Assembly: GCA_013400155.1 (NCBI GenBank)
Contig: VXBM01000269.1
Location: forward strand, 537,403-601,402
Source: Helopsaltes ochotensis
Taxonomy: Eukaryota; Chordata; Aves; Passeriformes; Locustellidae
Reading direction: 5' to 3'
DNA: 64,000 bases
The notes under the pieces: model-generated
The model's database searches: none
What the model saw: the letters and a program-made list of their open reading frames with translations, nothing else
Told to the model about the DNA's origin: nothing
Program-made: the position numbers and the translations under genes
Shown: piece by piece, positions 37,121 to 50,159 of the stretch
Position numbering within the stretch: the stretch's first letter is position 1
Layout: every line of letters starts with the position of its first letter

Positions 37121-39103
37121 AAACTAGAACACAAAAGTATTTCCCCTGTAAAAACCTCAGACTTTTTCACATCTCAAAGCTTTAACATTTAAATTAGAAG
37201 TCTCTTATGCCAATGGCAGCCTTTCAGATGATTTTTTTATTTCCTTGAGCACTGGCTCTCAATTTATTATTGTAGATGACAAAGAATATTCAGGAGCATT
37301 AAAATGCATGTCAGGATGTTCTTCAAACCAAAAGATTTGTTTAGTTTACTGTTGCACAGGCACAATGATATTCTGAAAGAGCCCAGACATTAGAGTAATT
37401 TTAAAATAGGTATTACAGCTTCTTATATTTCTTGCGTAGCAATAGATTACTTGTTTTACAATACAAATAAGGTATTTGGAATTAGTTGAGGGGCATAGAG
37501 TTAAATACAAACTTGCTGATTACTTGCAGAATTGCAGTCTAACAATTATTACATCCTGGAAAATTATTAGACATAAGTACATCTCAAAACTTGTTTTTCA
37601 GTTTGGGAGATAAATCTGAGCTGTTTGAGCACTTGATGAAGCATATTGTATATAAAAATTGAAAAAGCAGGTTTGGTGGGATCAGGGCTTTTTCCATGTA
37701 TCAGCATTCATTTAAAAAAAAAAAAAAGGCCATCTGATTGTCAGTTTCTGTGTAATGAAGTCTTAGTCAAAATATGGTAGATATTACGAAAAGACAAGTC
37801 AGAGAGAGGCAACTCATGCCTAGCCCAGGGGCAAGTCAAAAGTGGTTAGCACCTCTGTCTGTGTATTGCTGAAGTATTGTTTTTCAAGGAGTCAGAAGAT
37901 GTGTGAGGGGAATGTCAACAGCTGATGTTTCTGCTGCCATACCCTAACTGCGTGCAGCAGACACTGCACATAACTTGTCTGAGGAGTCTTTACATAGTAA
38001 AGGGAGCAAAGGGCTCAGTCTTTACTGTGTCTTTGAGTGTAGACTCCCACCTTAATGAGCAACGGGTTGCTTTTGCTACTGTAGAATAACAATGGGGTTG
38101 CTTGAATTTTTTATTAGGTCAGGGAAATTCAGGTTAATGGGTGCAAATTAGACCATGTTCAAACTTATGTTCTGTAAATACAATTCAACTTTTAATATGC
38201 CTTTTGTAGACTTTTCATCATGGTTGTATTTATTAATATTATCTTGCTGCAAGAAAATAATCCTTGAAGGATTACTAGAGGGCTTTCTCTTCCGTCAGGG
38301 AAAATAAAAACATATTCAAAATAAGTTTGATGTGAAAGTACAAAATATATGTCCTTCATTTTATATATAAAGGCTGAATAAGTGCCAATTTTGCATGTTC
38401 CCTAATTAATTTCAATTTAACAAATATTTATTTAGTAAATGATGCACTTCCTTGCCTATTGACATTGTGAATAGGTGTGTGAAATATGTATTTTTTTCAC
38501 TACACACAATTGTAAAAATAATCTGTAGTCATTATGCTGTTATCCATTATTTGGGAAAGAAACTATGGCAGTATGGCAGTCTGCATCTATATTGGTTCGC
38601 ATGTTGAGGCCCAGGATTTGAGATGACGTAGGTGCTATCTGGCTGCCATTTAAATTAAAGGTTTGGTGTTCCATTTTGCCATTTAAATATGAGCAATAAT
38701 TGCTATAAAGATCCCAAGGACAACAAATGAGCTTTTCAAGGGTACTATCTCCTGGTAGTGTTGGAGACATCATTTCAGCTCCAAAGGGTTCCCTTGATTG
38801 TCTGAGACTTTGTAACAGTTCTCTCAACTGCTCAATTACTTAGTGTTTTAAAAGATACTAAAGTTGTATGGAGATGCTTATTAAATTAAGTAACACTGAT
38901 AGTAGGAGAATTCAGTTTTAAGTTTTTTAATAAAGAAGAATGTGTTTGACATACTTCAGTATTGATAGTAGTTAAGATATCTAAGGATGTAATTCTTTTT
39001 TTTTTTTTTTTCTCCTAAGACTTCTACACTGTTAACCAGCAGCTACAGAATTTGAAACTTTGGTAATAATTTTTGTAATTTTCATACAGGGAGGAAACAG
39101 GGA
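37121..39103. other. Noncoding, nothing nameable
   Basis: AT-rich unique DNA with A or T runs near 37715 and 38995-39011. The 95-codon minus frame at 38540-38827 has no known features. Confidence 0.45.
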
Positions 39104-39157
39104 GGGTTGGTTAGTTGGTTAGTTAGTTACTTACTTTGTTTGTTTGTTTGTTTTTAA
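39104..39157. repeat. GGTT/AGTT and GTTT tetranucleotide repeats
   Basis: About seven GGTT/AGTT units (39104-39130) pass through TACTTACT into five GTTT units (39136-39157). A compound tetranucleotide microsatellite. Confidence 0.85.
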
Positions 39158-40440
39158 GAAAAAGAAGAAAGGCAACAGCAATTAGTTCAGCTTAGAGCAC
39201 TTTCCTCCACAGCTAGACAATTTCAAAGTGGCTGAAACAGTTTCTTTTAGTAAAGGCCAGATGAAGAGAGACCAGACCAACAGTGCAATCTGAGTATGAA
39301 AAACCTAAACCTGGTTTAAGCAGACAGTACTTGTTAATCCCACAACAGTTTGCTGTTTTCTGTTACTCTACTCACATATCTCCTGTGTATATGAAGTATT
39401 GATTCCTTCATCAGAATTCTCTGTAAGAAGAGCAAATACCCTTAAATCTTGATAATATTTGGCTACTTTTTTTCCCCCTTTCTGTTTTCTTTACATTTCC
39501 ATATTGGTTACATTAGCCTATAGATGTACTAGGAGATGATGCACTTGAAGATCTTCTCTCTGCTGAACTTGGTCAACAAGATCTGTGAGATTGCAGTAGA
39601 GGTATGTTGCATATGAGTGCATTTTGCTGCCCATATTTTGCTATTTATTCTACTCTAGAAGTAAAGGCAGGCATGGTTCTCTGAAATCACTATTTGGCAG
39701 CAAGGGCTATGGACAAGACCAACCTCCCAGCCGAGTCTTCTGAGCATCACCTTGCTGATGGCTGGTGCAGACCTGTGAGTTAGAAAAGAGCTGAGTCTGT
39801 TGTGAGGAGTGTTTGACTGAAGGTTGGCTTTTAGAACTGGGAATTCCAATGGGCAGCGTGCTGCCTGCTGCTTTCACAGAGCCAAAGGTGTTATATCACA
39901 GATATAAATGTGACCATTGACTGTACATCATGATTATGTCATATAAGTGCAGCTGGAAGAACATTTGTCTGGCATTAAACCAAACAGCTCAACTCTTGCA
40001 GACAGCAGCACACACATAACAGTTTCAGATCGTTCATCCGTCTAGGTTTTGATATACTGTGAAAAGAAATGCTGGGATTTATGCACATGGCCACGCTGCT
40101 GACAGATTCCTCAGGATACTTTGAAGAAATCTGACAGCTCCAATTTAAGTTTACTAATGTGATAAAGTGTTTTTTAAAGGGTATAAACATTTTATATGGG
40201 AAGCTGCAGTCTTGCCAGTGAAAGTGTTTGGCTTTACAAAAACACAGAGAAAACAAATGCCCCTCCACAAAATAACATGGCTTTACAGTAATATCGTTAG
40301 AGAAATTTATAAAGTTAAATCTGCAAAGGATTCCGTAGGCCATTGGATTTCTGGGGTAAAATCTTGGAACATCATAACTGTTTTAACAGAAGTAGGGTTA
40401 AATTGTGAGATTTAAAACCCAAAACAAAATATCTTCTGAG
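39158..40440. other. Noncoding, nothing nameable
   Basis: Unique DNA. The minus-strand 122-codon frame (39975-40343) is Cys/Phe-rich but has no signal, zinc-finger spacing or family features and is probably chance. Confidence 0.4.
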
Positions 40441-40525
40441 TTTGGGTTTTTGTTTGTTTGTTTGTTTGGGGGTGTGTGTGGTTTTTTGTTTGTTTGTTTG
40501 TTTGGTGTGTGTTTTTTTCTTTTTA
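40441..40525. repeat. (GTTT)n with TG runs
   Basis: Two blocks of about five GTTT units separated by GGGGGTGTGTGTGG, then a TG run and a T run. Low-complexity T/G-rich sequence similar in composition to the tract at 26156-26307. Confidence 0.9.
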
Positions 40526-43500
40526 ATTAGATCCTTAAAATTAGACTTCATTCTTTATGGAAACACCTTTACAAAAGTCAAATCCGGTTTAATCTTTTAA
40601 TATAATTCTTCTTGGTTGAAGTGAAAGTTTGGACCAATTTTCTTAAGGCTTTTAACATAGCGTGGACGAAATAGATTTTCAACTTCAGCTTGGGAAAAAC
40701 TTAATTGCTGTTCAAAATAATGACTTGTTTTCTGCTGTACTGTACTGCATAATGTTCTTTTTGCAGTAAAATCACATCTTAGAGTGACACTTACACAACA
40801 ATTACTCTGACTGTATAACCATCAAAGGAAGGTAAGCACCTTGCTGTTCCCCACTTCAGAGTGGCACAGTGAAGATAATCAATTGGTTTGAGTGTTTCAG
40901 GTGTAAATTTGAAAGAATAAAGACAGTGGAATAAGCTTCTACTGTCTGCATTGAGTTAAGGGGTGCTCCTACCATCCCTCTTGTTCACAAGGAACATCGG
41001 AAGTGACAGTAGAGGAGTTATTAAAATGTATTGCCAGAGACTGATGGTAATTACCCAGGAGGGGAAAGGAATCTAGGGATGGGATAGCTCTGCCTTGTAC
41101 CAGTTGCTGAAATCTGCTGTGCCACCAGAGCATGAGAAGTGTGCAATATACCTCAAAATTGGAGGGGAAGGAGAGGGAAGATGTGTGATCCGTGAAACTA
41201 CCCAGTAAGCTCAAGATTCATAATTAATCATTAGAAACAATTTTCAACTGTAAAAATTATAAATAACATGATATTGAGGGTATTCTGAATATTGGAAATA
41301 TGTCAGAGGTGTTCTTGAGGAACCAACTAATATTTGAAAGAGAAGGAGTTGTTTGATTCTTCCATCTAGGTTTTCTGGTGGTCCTACTTTCCTTCTTCTA
41401 CAACTGCTTTGTGTGTTTCACTGTTGGCACAGTAGTCTGTGGATGCCAAACATTTGCAATGGTTTAAAAATGGATTTAGAAATTCATGGAAGAAAAGTAC
41501 ACTTATGCTCTTAAACATAAAGCTACCACTCTTGTTTTGAAAAACCACTGAACTGTGAATTGGTGGAAGAGAGTGTGGAAAAACTGTAGGGCAAAGAGTG
41601 TGGAGCAGAGATTTATTTTTCTATTGTAGTTGTTCTCAAAATCTATTCCTCTCCTGTCATAGAGAAAAGACATTGATGTGAACCCTCTGTCATCACTAGT
41701 GGGGTTAATCATATGAATATCTGAAGAGCATCTTCCTCTGGCCAGTGCTTCCTGTGACTATATTATTTTTTAAATATTAAATGATAAATTCACCCAGTAT
41801 ATTTTAAAGTTTAACATTGTTCTCTGAATAGGTTATTATTGAATATTTGCTCTTCTGTAACCGAATGCTCTTAATTAAAAACTGCTTCAGTAGTATGATA
41901 CATGTATTGCACAGTAAATGATCCTATTCAGAACGAGATAATACAAGAATACACTGGATTCTCCTGGAATGATTCAAAATACTCTTTCTCAGCCTTCAAA
42001 TGGAATTCCCTTATAGCTTTTTCATGTGATGTTTGCTGTATATTGTCTTTGTTAAGTGATGGATTCAATGGATGAACATGATATTGGGTGCTAAACTTTC
42101 CCATCACTTTCTAAATCTTCTCATTTCTTTCAGCAGATAGGTGTGGATACTCTTCTCTCTGAATGTGACACCCATTTCTCCCCAGTTACTCATTCCTTTG
42201 TTGCCTCTTACAGCACAGTCATCATTTTCGCTTAAGCCCAGCTCAAGGTTTAGCATCTAAATACAATTTTGATGGAATCGAAGTACAGGAGAATAATCCT
42301 GAGAATGTCACTGAGTGAGCTGCAAACCCTGGGAGTCCAGCTGTTGTCACTGGTGGAGTTCAGGTGCTTAGTGTTTTACTGCCATGAGAGCCCAGAGGCA
42401 GCTCAGGCTCAGCTGAGCTGAGTGTCCCAGCTCGTGCCTGGTGCCAGAGGCTGTGTGGGTCACACAGCTGCACTCACTGCTCAGCCTGCCCAGAAAATCC
42501 TGTCGCAGGTGTATTTAGCACGTGTCTGAACAGTGCTGCAAAGCTGTGGCTGCTGTAGCTGCTACAGGTCAGGGTTGATCCTGTGTACGTGTGGGTGAGT
42601 GGTAAGAGCATCTGTCCAGGCAGTGTGAAACCAGGATCATAGGACTGCTTTAACTAGAGGGAATCCAAGCCCGAGCTTGTGATTTTCAGAGAAATCTCAT
42701 TCTCCTTGGAGGGTTCCTACTTTCCACGCAGTGATCAGTAGATGTAAAGGTACTTGTGAAAGGCAGGACCAAATTCAGGACTTTGCCTTCCCAGATGATT
42801 CGTGGAAGAGGGGACCTAGAAACAGATCCTGCCACTGCCCCTTCTTTGCATCTCAAAGTCTCTTCTTGATGACCCAATCAACAAGTATCAGTGTATGTCC
42901 TTGTCCAGTTTGGCTTTAAGCTGGTAGGTGTCATGCTCTTTAGCCTAGTGTGTAGCTGATCATTCAGTGCAGTAAGTAACAATTCCTGCACTCCTTCCTC
43001 CAGCCTAAAAACCCCCCCTAAAACCCATGTCACTTATGTCCATACAAAGTGAAACGCTTAATTTGGGGGGAAGCTGAGAATCCCACTCTTCTTTCAGCAT
43101 CAAGCTGGAGGCTTTTCCTCAGTGTACGGTCTCTAGGAGGAGGTGGTACTTTTCACCTTTTTATGTCAGTTATATTAGGTGCACTTTTAATCCTCTGCCC
43201 TTTTCAGTGTACCAATAGGAGCTGAATTCCACCCTATATGCCTCAGTCTTTACATTCATAATAGGGAGTGGATTAGAAACAGAAATAATAGTAACAGTAA
43301 TTGAAAAGTACTAAAAATTTAACACAGACCCAAGGGAACCCAAATATACCCAAGTTCACCTTTTTTACCCCTGCAGTCAATATATCTGTGCTGGCATGAT
43401 AAGTAAGAGTGTATTTTCATCATGATTCTGCTTACAAGCTTGGCTCAGGGAGCCCTGTCAGGGCAGTTGGTTAGACAAACTTTTATGCATCTAAAAAATC

Positions 43501-44650
43501 AAGGTTGTTTATCATGCTTTGGCAAGTAGGTGTCTTGACTTCCCTTGTGGATGTGACCAGAAGAGAGTGTTGATAATTATGCTGAAATTCAATACAGGTT
43601 TTCATCCCCTCCTGCATTTCTAGCCTTTTCCCCTCTGCATTCCCAAGACTTCTCAATAGGGAAACTAAATTCAGCTGTGGAAGTTTTAGAAGTAATTACA
43701 TTGAAAATGCCATATAGTAGGAAGAAGATTTGAAAACATGGTTCAATATTTTATTTTAAATGGATTTATAATTACATATGGGAATTCTTTGCTTCCACAG
43801 TCCTCAATGGGACAGGGAGAGAAGAATGACAGCATGCGTGGGAGTATTGATTTTAAATAACTAGACTATTAAATGATAGCAAAAAATGTATCACTCAGTA
43901 GGTACCTCTAAGGATGAAATCACTTTCATCTGTCACTGTGGAATGGAAATAAGTTTTAGACTTCAGCTTTTGATATAGATTTTATGGACTTTTTGCCTGT
44001 ATAATTGGATTAGAATTGCTGCACTTGTAACCTTTTTAGTGACTACTCATTCAAGTATTGACACATGTATGTATTTTATCAATATTACCCTTGTGGCTCA
44101 AAGGCTTGGTCTACAAACAAATGAGTATCTGTCTCTCAAGATATGTCTCTCAATTACTGCAAACTTCTAGAAAACATATAATTTATAATAATATTGATTT
44201 TCATTTTTTTCTCTAACTTGAATTCAGCAACATCTCTTGATGTTGACAGTGCTGGCCATAAAAACGCTTTGTTTGAGTTCAGATGGAACCACAGTTCAAA
44301 GAATCTCCCTGGATGATATTTAAATCATATTAGTCTCTCTGCAAAGTCTTTTATGACTGTTAGCAGAGTTGAGATGCATTAAGTTGCCTGTAATAGCTGT
44401 ATCCAGTGAAAAATGCAGAAATTTGCTTAATAAAACTACTTTCAAATTTATTTTGAATTAATATCATTAATACACAAGAGGTTGGAAAAAGTGGTTATGA
44501 TATTGTAAGGTATTGGCTTTTTAAATTTAATTTTACTTTTAATGAGAAAGCAGGAAAATGCATCGGGAAGTGATTTTATAAAGGACAGTTTCTAATCTTT
44601 TTTTTTAATATTTGAAAATAAATGAAACTTGTCTTAGAACCTTTTTGTTC
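40526..44650. other. Noncoding, nothing nameable
   Basis: Unique AT-rich DNA. A GC-richer part lies at about 42300-42600, with a palindromic GCTCAGCTGAGC near 42410. A C run lies near 43012. Open frames reach only 81 codons. No transposon is recognised with confidence. Confidence 0.45.
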
Positions 44651-44661
44651 ATCAACTTCTA

Positions 44662-44682
44662 AATCTCTCTAATTTAGAGATT
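44662..44682. repeat. 7-bp inverted repeat
   Basis: AATCTCT (44662-44668) and AGAGATT (44676-44682) pair around a 7-base loop. Immediately downstream ATTCAGTA is repeated in tandem (44681-44696). Confidence 0.7.
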
Positions 44683-45053
44683 CAGTAATTCAGTAATTAT
44701 TACTAACAGCATCACATAGATACAAAGCCCATTGGAACTGGAGAGTGGACACATATTTCATCTGGAAATATGATGACAGATAGTCTGAATTTTCATGTGG
44801 ACACAGTATGTATTTGAGTTGGTAAACAGGCAGTTTCCAAAACCAAATGCAAACCTTTTACCCAGAATGTTTAACTGAGTAATGTTGATCCAAAGGTGGC
44901 CTTCGTGATCTCAGAGTAATTTCTTTAACCTCTATGCACAGTAATCTGATTTCTTTTTCTTTTTAGTTTTTTTAGTTGTGCAGAATGCCATACAAACACC
45001 AGGACTTAGATTATGTACAGTGCCAACAATATGAAAGTGTTAATGTAAAGAAC

Positions 45054-45119
45054 AATTTTTATTCTAATTTTTTATTCTAATCTTTGTTCTAATTTTATTA
45101 GAATTTTATTCTAATTTTA
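45054..45119. repeat. Degenerate TTTTATTCTAAT tandem repeat
   Basis: TTCTAA occurs four times in about 66 bp within variants of a 12- to 14-bp unit (TTTTTATTCTAA), and one unit is inverted (ATTAGAATT). It has the appearance of a short decayed satellite or slippage product. Confidence 0.75.
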
Positions 45120-48100
45120 AATAAAACCCGCTTTCCAACTATAGGGGTTTTTTTATGTTTTGCTGAAAATACCTGAGCTCAGCTGGGGAAACCATATCCA
45201 TATGAATAGTCCTGTTAACATCAATGTTTGGGGCTAATTGTGCTATGGAATAATTGAACATCGGTACAGACTCATTCTCAGGGGGTTTTTTAGTGGTGGG
45301 AAGCACTCTTTGATTTTCCCCTCTTCACTTCCCTCTCTGCTGATTCCAGTGGCTTTTGATAGTTGGTTGGGTTCGTTTGGTTTGGGGGTTGGGGGGGATG
45401 GTTTTCAGCCTTCCTTTGAGCTCTAAATATATTTCTTTTTTGTATAGATGGAACTTTACACACATGAATAGTATTTTTTAATTCAGTGGGGACTACCTGT
45501 GATTTTAAACTGGAAGATCACCCTCATTCTCTGGGGCAGGGATTACTTCTCATGAAGTGCAGAGCACATTGTCAGCACTCAAAACAAGTAAACCACAGAT
45601 ATAATGTGAGGGTTAGATTAAGTGCAAATTTTGAGTGTGCAAAAAAGTACAGAACTTTTTTTTTTTTTAATGAAAGACACCAGTGCTTTCTCCTTTATGC
45701 TTGAATACTCAAAACAGGCTAAGTAAACTTGTCTTGAAATTTCCAAAGCATTTCCTTTTGAAAGGAAGACCAGGCAGGATAAAGATCTTACCAGATGTAT
45801 GCTTTGAGGAGGCATCTATGATGGGAAAGACCCAGGTAGAAGGAAAAGAGATGCTATTTCAACTTGACCTTTAACATCCATCCCCAGACGATGCTCTGTG
45901 GACAACTCTAGTGGTTTTTACTTTAAAAACCTTGGTTTCCCCTAGTACCCGGCATGCTGAGGCTTTCTGCAGTCCACATTCTCCTTCTGGCTGATACATT
46001 TCTGATAAAACAGGCTTTGGATAGAGGCACGCAGGCAGAAATTCAGGTGGCAGTGCTAGTGGTCTGTGTTCACAATCGGGAGAGTCAGGTTGTGCTTTTT
46101 TAGAGGAGAGCAGAGGTCATTCACCTGGGAAATGCGGATGAAGTGTGTCTGCATTTGTCCTTTTTGTCAGTTTATCAGCATTTCTGAGGTGTGTGTCTCT
46201 CTCACAGGAATCTATCCATGCTGCACACAAACCAGAAATGACCTCTCTGGTCAAATCAAAGGCAGGCTATCTCCAGAATAATCAAAATCTTTACACCCTA
46301 AAAAAGCCTTTTTGAAATAATTCAGGTAGGCAATAAAAAGATTTTTCTGGATCCTGATGTGCTGTTGTGCAGGTGGAGCTTTAGTGCTGTGAACTTTCAG
46401 CTGCTGCTTTGGGACCCTGTGGATACAAACTTGGATTTCTTACAGCGTGTGGTGATGGTGGGAACAAGCACCACTGACCTCTCTTCTCCTCTCCTCCCTG
46501 GTAGCATTCCTAGATTATATACTAAATATAATAATAACTGCAACCTTGGCAGTATTGGCTGAAGAAACTCAGGCTAGTCATTTAGGACACTCATGGGATT
46601 TTTTTAAATCTTTATCTTAAATTTGTTTTCAGGTTACAGAGGGTTGCAGCAAGAGGCAGATGGGGAGTTCAGCAGCAGATGATGCCTGCTGCAAAGGGGG
46701 CTGAGGACATTAAATGGGGATAAAGAGAAAAATAAGATGCAAGTCCTTTTGAAGCCATAATCCATCTGTATTGTATGGTTTTGTGGTGTTTAGAAATCCA
46801 TGTCAAGGCAGCATTTTCAGCTTTGGATACTGGTGATGGCAGAAGGCTAAATTTAAAAAAAGTGTGAAGTTGTAGGAACTCCAGTAGCAGAAAAAGTTGA
46901 AGCCACAGGGATGAACAACAGCTAACATATCAAAGTGTAAAGTATGTTTTATCTCAGCTCTCTGTCCTTTTGTAAGATATTAATGGTTTATTTGAAATGC
47001 AAATGAGAAAGGATGAAATTTCATTGCAAAACCATATTCCATATCAAACTTTGATGTCTCCTTATACAGAAAGAGCTTCTAAATTTTTTCGTAGTTTTTA
47101 AAATCAGCTCAACATATTCTTAAAGGGCCTGCATTTAAGATAAAAGGTTCGGTAAGCAAACAGCAGTTGCTGTTTTAAGTGCACGTTCCTATTCTCCAAA
47201 GCATCAAGCAGGGGAATCATTAAGCCTCCTTTGTTTAAGTCGAGTTGAAGGAGAGGGCGGAAGGTGAGTAAAGACATTGTGGTAATTTTCTCAGAGACTA
47301 TTTTATACAGCCCTTTTGTACCACCTGACTGGGAATCAATAGTACTTTATTGGAAAACAAGCAAGCAAAATGAAAACCCAGGACAGCTCTTGAGCACAGC
47401 TGCTGTCATTGTCATTAGAAAACAAAATCTTCCTCTAGTTTTCAACATTTGCACAAAAGGACAATGATGCTGTTGGAGTTTTACTTTAAATTTGATTTAC
47501 TTTCAGGACATCTCTAAAATGTTGCTATAGTTGTTTTGGGGGTTTTGTGGTATTTTTACAGAAATCATTGCCTGCTATTTTTGTGGAATATACATGCCAT
47601 ATTCTTGTATGTGCTGTACCAATAGAGTAACTTCTACTGGGAAAGATTTAACTTTTTTTTTTTTTTTTAAAGTCAGTTCCATGTTCTTGCTTTTTTTCCC
47701 CCTTTTCTTCCTCCACTTCCATCCCCAACTTCACTTCTCTACAATGACATAAATAGGAATGAAATTTCAAGTGGAGAAGGGAATTCTTAACTGACATTGT
47801 CTCAGAGAAACTCTTGATCAATTTGGTTTGCATGTTGAGTGTCTTACTTGTGTGCCCTCCTGAAATCTGGCCATGGAACCAAGTCAACAAAGTAGCAGAA
47901 AATCCAGCTCTGTAATTCAAGATGAAAGTTGTCAGATGAAATTGAAGCTTTTTTCTTAAGAAAAGAAAAGGAAAACTTGTTTGACCTGTTTCTGAAATTC
48001 TTCAGAAAAAATGAAGTGAAGAAGCTATGGGAATTATGAATGGAACAGCATTGATTTTGAAATATTGTCATGAAGATAAACATTCTTGACCCATTCTGGT

Positions 48101-49945
48101 AGTCCTCTATTTCTTTGGTTTGCTAATCATCACTTTACAAAACTGGCTTAAGGCCTGGGAGGAAAATCTCCTAAAATGATTAAATTATTATTGTTATTTT
48201 TTTCTTTCTTAGGCTTTTTTGTTACCTTTTTTTTTTAATGTATTCAAAAATATGAATGGATGGAATTGTAAAATTAAAGATGGTTAATTGGGTAGGATTC
48301 CTCAGGCCTAAGGTGTAGATGTCAATATCTCAGTTACTTGTAATTGGTGGATGAAACTGCATTTTTAGGATGCAGTTCAATTCATGGAATGCATGTCTGA
48401 ATTTGTGTCTTAAAGTGTCTATTTCTCTTCATGACGTAGAGAAATTAGCTTCGCTAATTGTTATTTCAAGTCTAGATATTCATGCAGATGTTAAAATTTA
48501 GAAATTAATTTTATGCTCTAACTTGACAGCATCCAGTCAAAAATAGATCTTGGCATCAGTGTAGACAGCTACATTCAGGCTTCTCTGTGCAGCAGCTGAC
48601 AAGGAATAAAAAAATGTTCAAAAGTTGTGCCATGAGGGAGGGCAAAATGTTGAGAATGCTATGACTATGATTTTATTAAAAGACCAATAAAAATCAGTGC
48701 TTTGCCCTCACCTGAGATTCTGTGTTTGTTTCCAACTGCTGCATCAGAAAGACACTGGAGAGAGAGAGGGTTTTAGAGGTAAGATGAGGATGAGGTGTTT
48801 ATGGAGAAAATATATTGTATGAAGAGCCTGAAATGCCTTGGACTATTTAAAGAGAGATGAATAAGAGGGGAACAGTAAACTTAGCCAAAGTAGTGATTAC
48901 AGTAAAGAAAAGCAGGATGTGAATTTGTATTTTATTTTTGAAGCTTGAATAGAAGAACAAGAAAACACTGATTGAAACTGGAAGGGGGAAATAAAAAACT
49001 GTTGGAAGAAAATACTTTATTCACACACAGTATAATTAACCCATGCAGTCATTTCCCTAAGATGATATTGAGGCTGGTGTTTTACCAGCCTTGGAAAAAA
49101 GCACTGGAAATATATGTATGGGAACAAGTGAAGCATCTACAGCTATGATAACGTGCAACATCCCCCCTCAAAAACGAGAGTAGCTTTGAGTGTTTTCAAA
49201 GTAATTTCAGAACTCCTAGAGCAGCATGGCTTTGGGATGATTTCAGATTTCACCACTTTTGAGCCAAGTATAAAATAAATGGTTTTGAGGATTTTTTTTT
49301 TTCAAAAGTTAATTTGTTTATGCAAAATAGATGTACTGTTTGAAACCATGAGATTGGATCTTGCTTGGTTATCATCTGCTCTCATTTATTCAACTTTATG
49401 CAAAATCCATTGTGGCCCTCTGTCAGAATGAAGGCTTATTTTTGTTTGTGATATATTAAGAGCAAAATAGCAGTGATATTTCAAAAAGAGTGGGCTAAAT
49501 CATTTTCAGTATATTGTCTGGCTGGGAGATGAACTCAAAGGAATCTCAAAGCAATTCAAGCAGGTTGCAGCCTTTAAATGCTAATTGGGTTTGTCTGCAA
49601 TGTTATTGATAGAGCCTCTAAGGAAGAGAATGAGAATTCATTTTTCTTATACAAATAACCAAAGGAAGAGGAAGTGAATTAAAAGGAGATGTACTTTTTC
49701 TTACTAAATTCTAGATCTGTCAAACCTATTTCACTCACTTCAATCTTTTGTCCAGTGCCAGTGTAATGTTTTAGATTTAGTTCTGTTCATAGGTCATGAA
49801 ATATCTGTTGCAAATATCAGTGAGGTTTTGTTACTTAAGCAGCTAGCAAATATGTGAGCTCCTGTTATTGTTCCAGCTGTGGGATGAAATGCAGCAATGC
49901 AGTCTGCTTCTGTGTCAGCTTCGGTCTGTTACACAGGGTTCACAA
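45120..49945. other. Noncoding, nothing nameable
   Basis: AT-rich unique DNA with T runs near 45657, 47651-47669 and 48225. A perfect hairpin lies at 48443-48459. Open frames up to 90 codons (47648-47920, minus) are not recognisable. Confidence 0.45.
48443..48459. repeat. Perfect 7-bp hairpin
   Basis: AATTAGC (48443-48449) and GCTAATT (48453-48459) are exact reverse complements around a TTC loop. A CRE-like TGACGTA lies 11 bp upstream at about 48432. The arms also contain homeodomain-type TAAT cores. No function can be shown. Confidence 0.7.
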
Positions 49946-49947
49946 CA

Positions 49948-50159
49948 GATATTAGGGGGAAAATCATGGAAAGTGTTTTAAAGCATTGGAACAGACTGCC
50001 CAGGGGAAGTTTTGGAGTCACCATTCCTGAAAGTGCTGATGAAGCATGTGGATATGCCACTTGATAATCTGTTTAATGGTGATGGTGCTATATTGATGCC
50101 TGGACTTGATGATCTGGAAGGTCTTTTCCAACCTCAACTATTCTGTGATTCTATGATTG
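49948..50159 (+). mobile_element. CR1 LINE 3' end
   Basis: A plus-strand, 5'-truncated CR1 tail. Landmarks are 'GCATTGGAACAGACTGCCCA', 'GGAGTCACCATTCCTGAAAG', 'GCCACTTGATAATCTGTTTA', 'GGACTTGATGATCTGGAAGG', 'TCTTTTCCAACCTCAACTA' and the terminal 'TTCTGTGATTCTATGATTG'. The 3' end is sharp. The copy looks less diverged than the other CR1 pieces in the window. Confidence 0.9.

Noticed and set aside
39975..40343. Minus-strand 122-codon Cys/Phe-rich frame
   Set aside because: No cysteine spacing of a known family, no splice context; length is within chance for 64 kb on two strands.
42590..42645. tRNA-like string 'GAGTGGTAAGAGCATCTG'
   Set aside because: Resembles an A box or SINE head, but no B box at the right spacing and no cloverleaf; too weak even for a MIR call.
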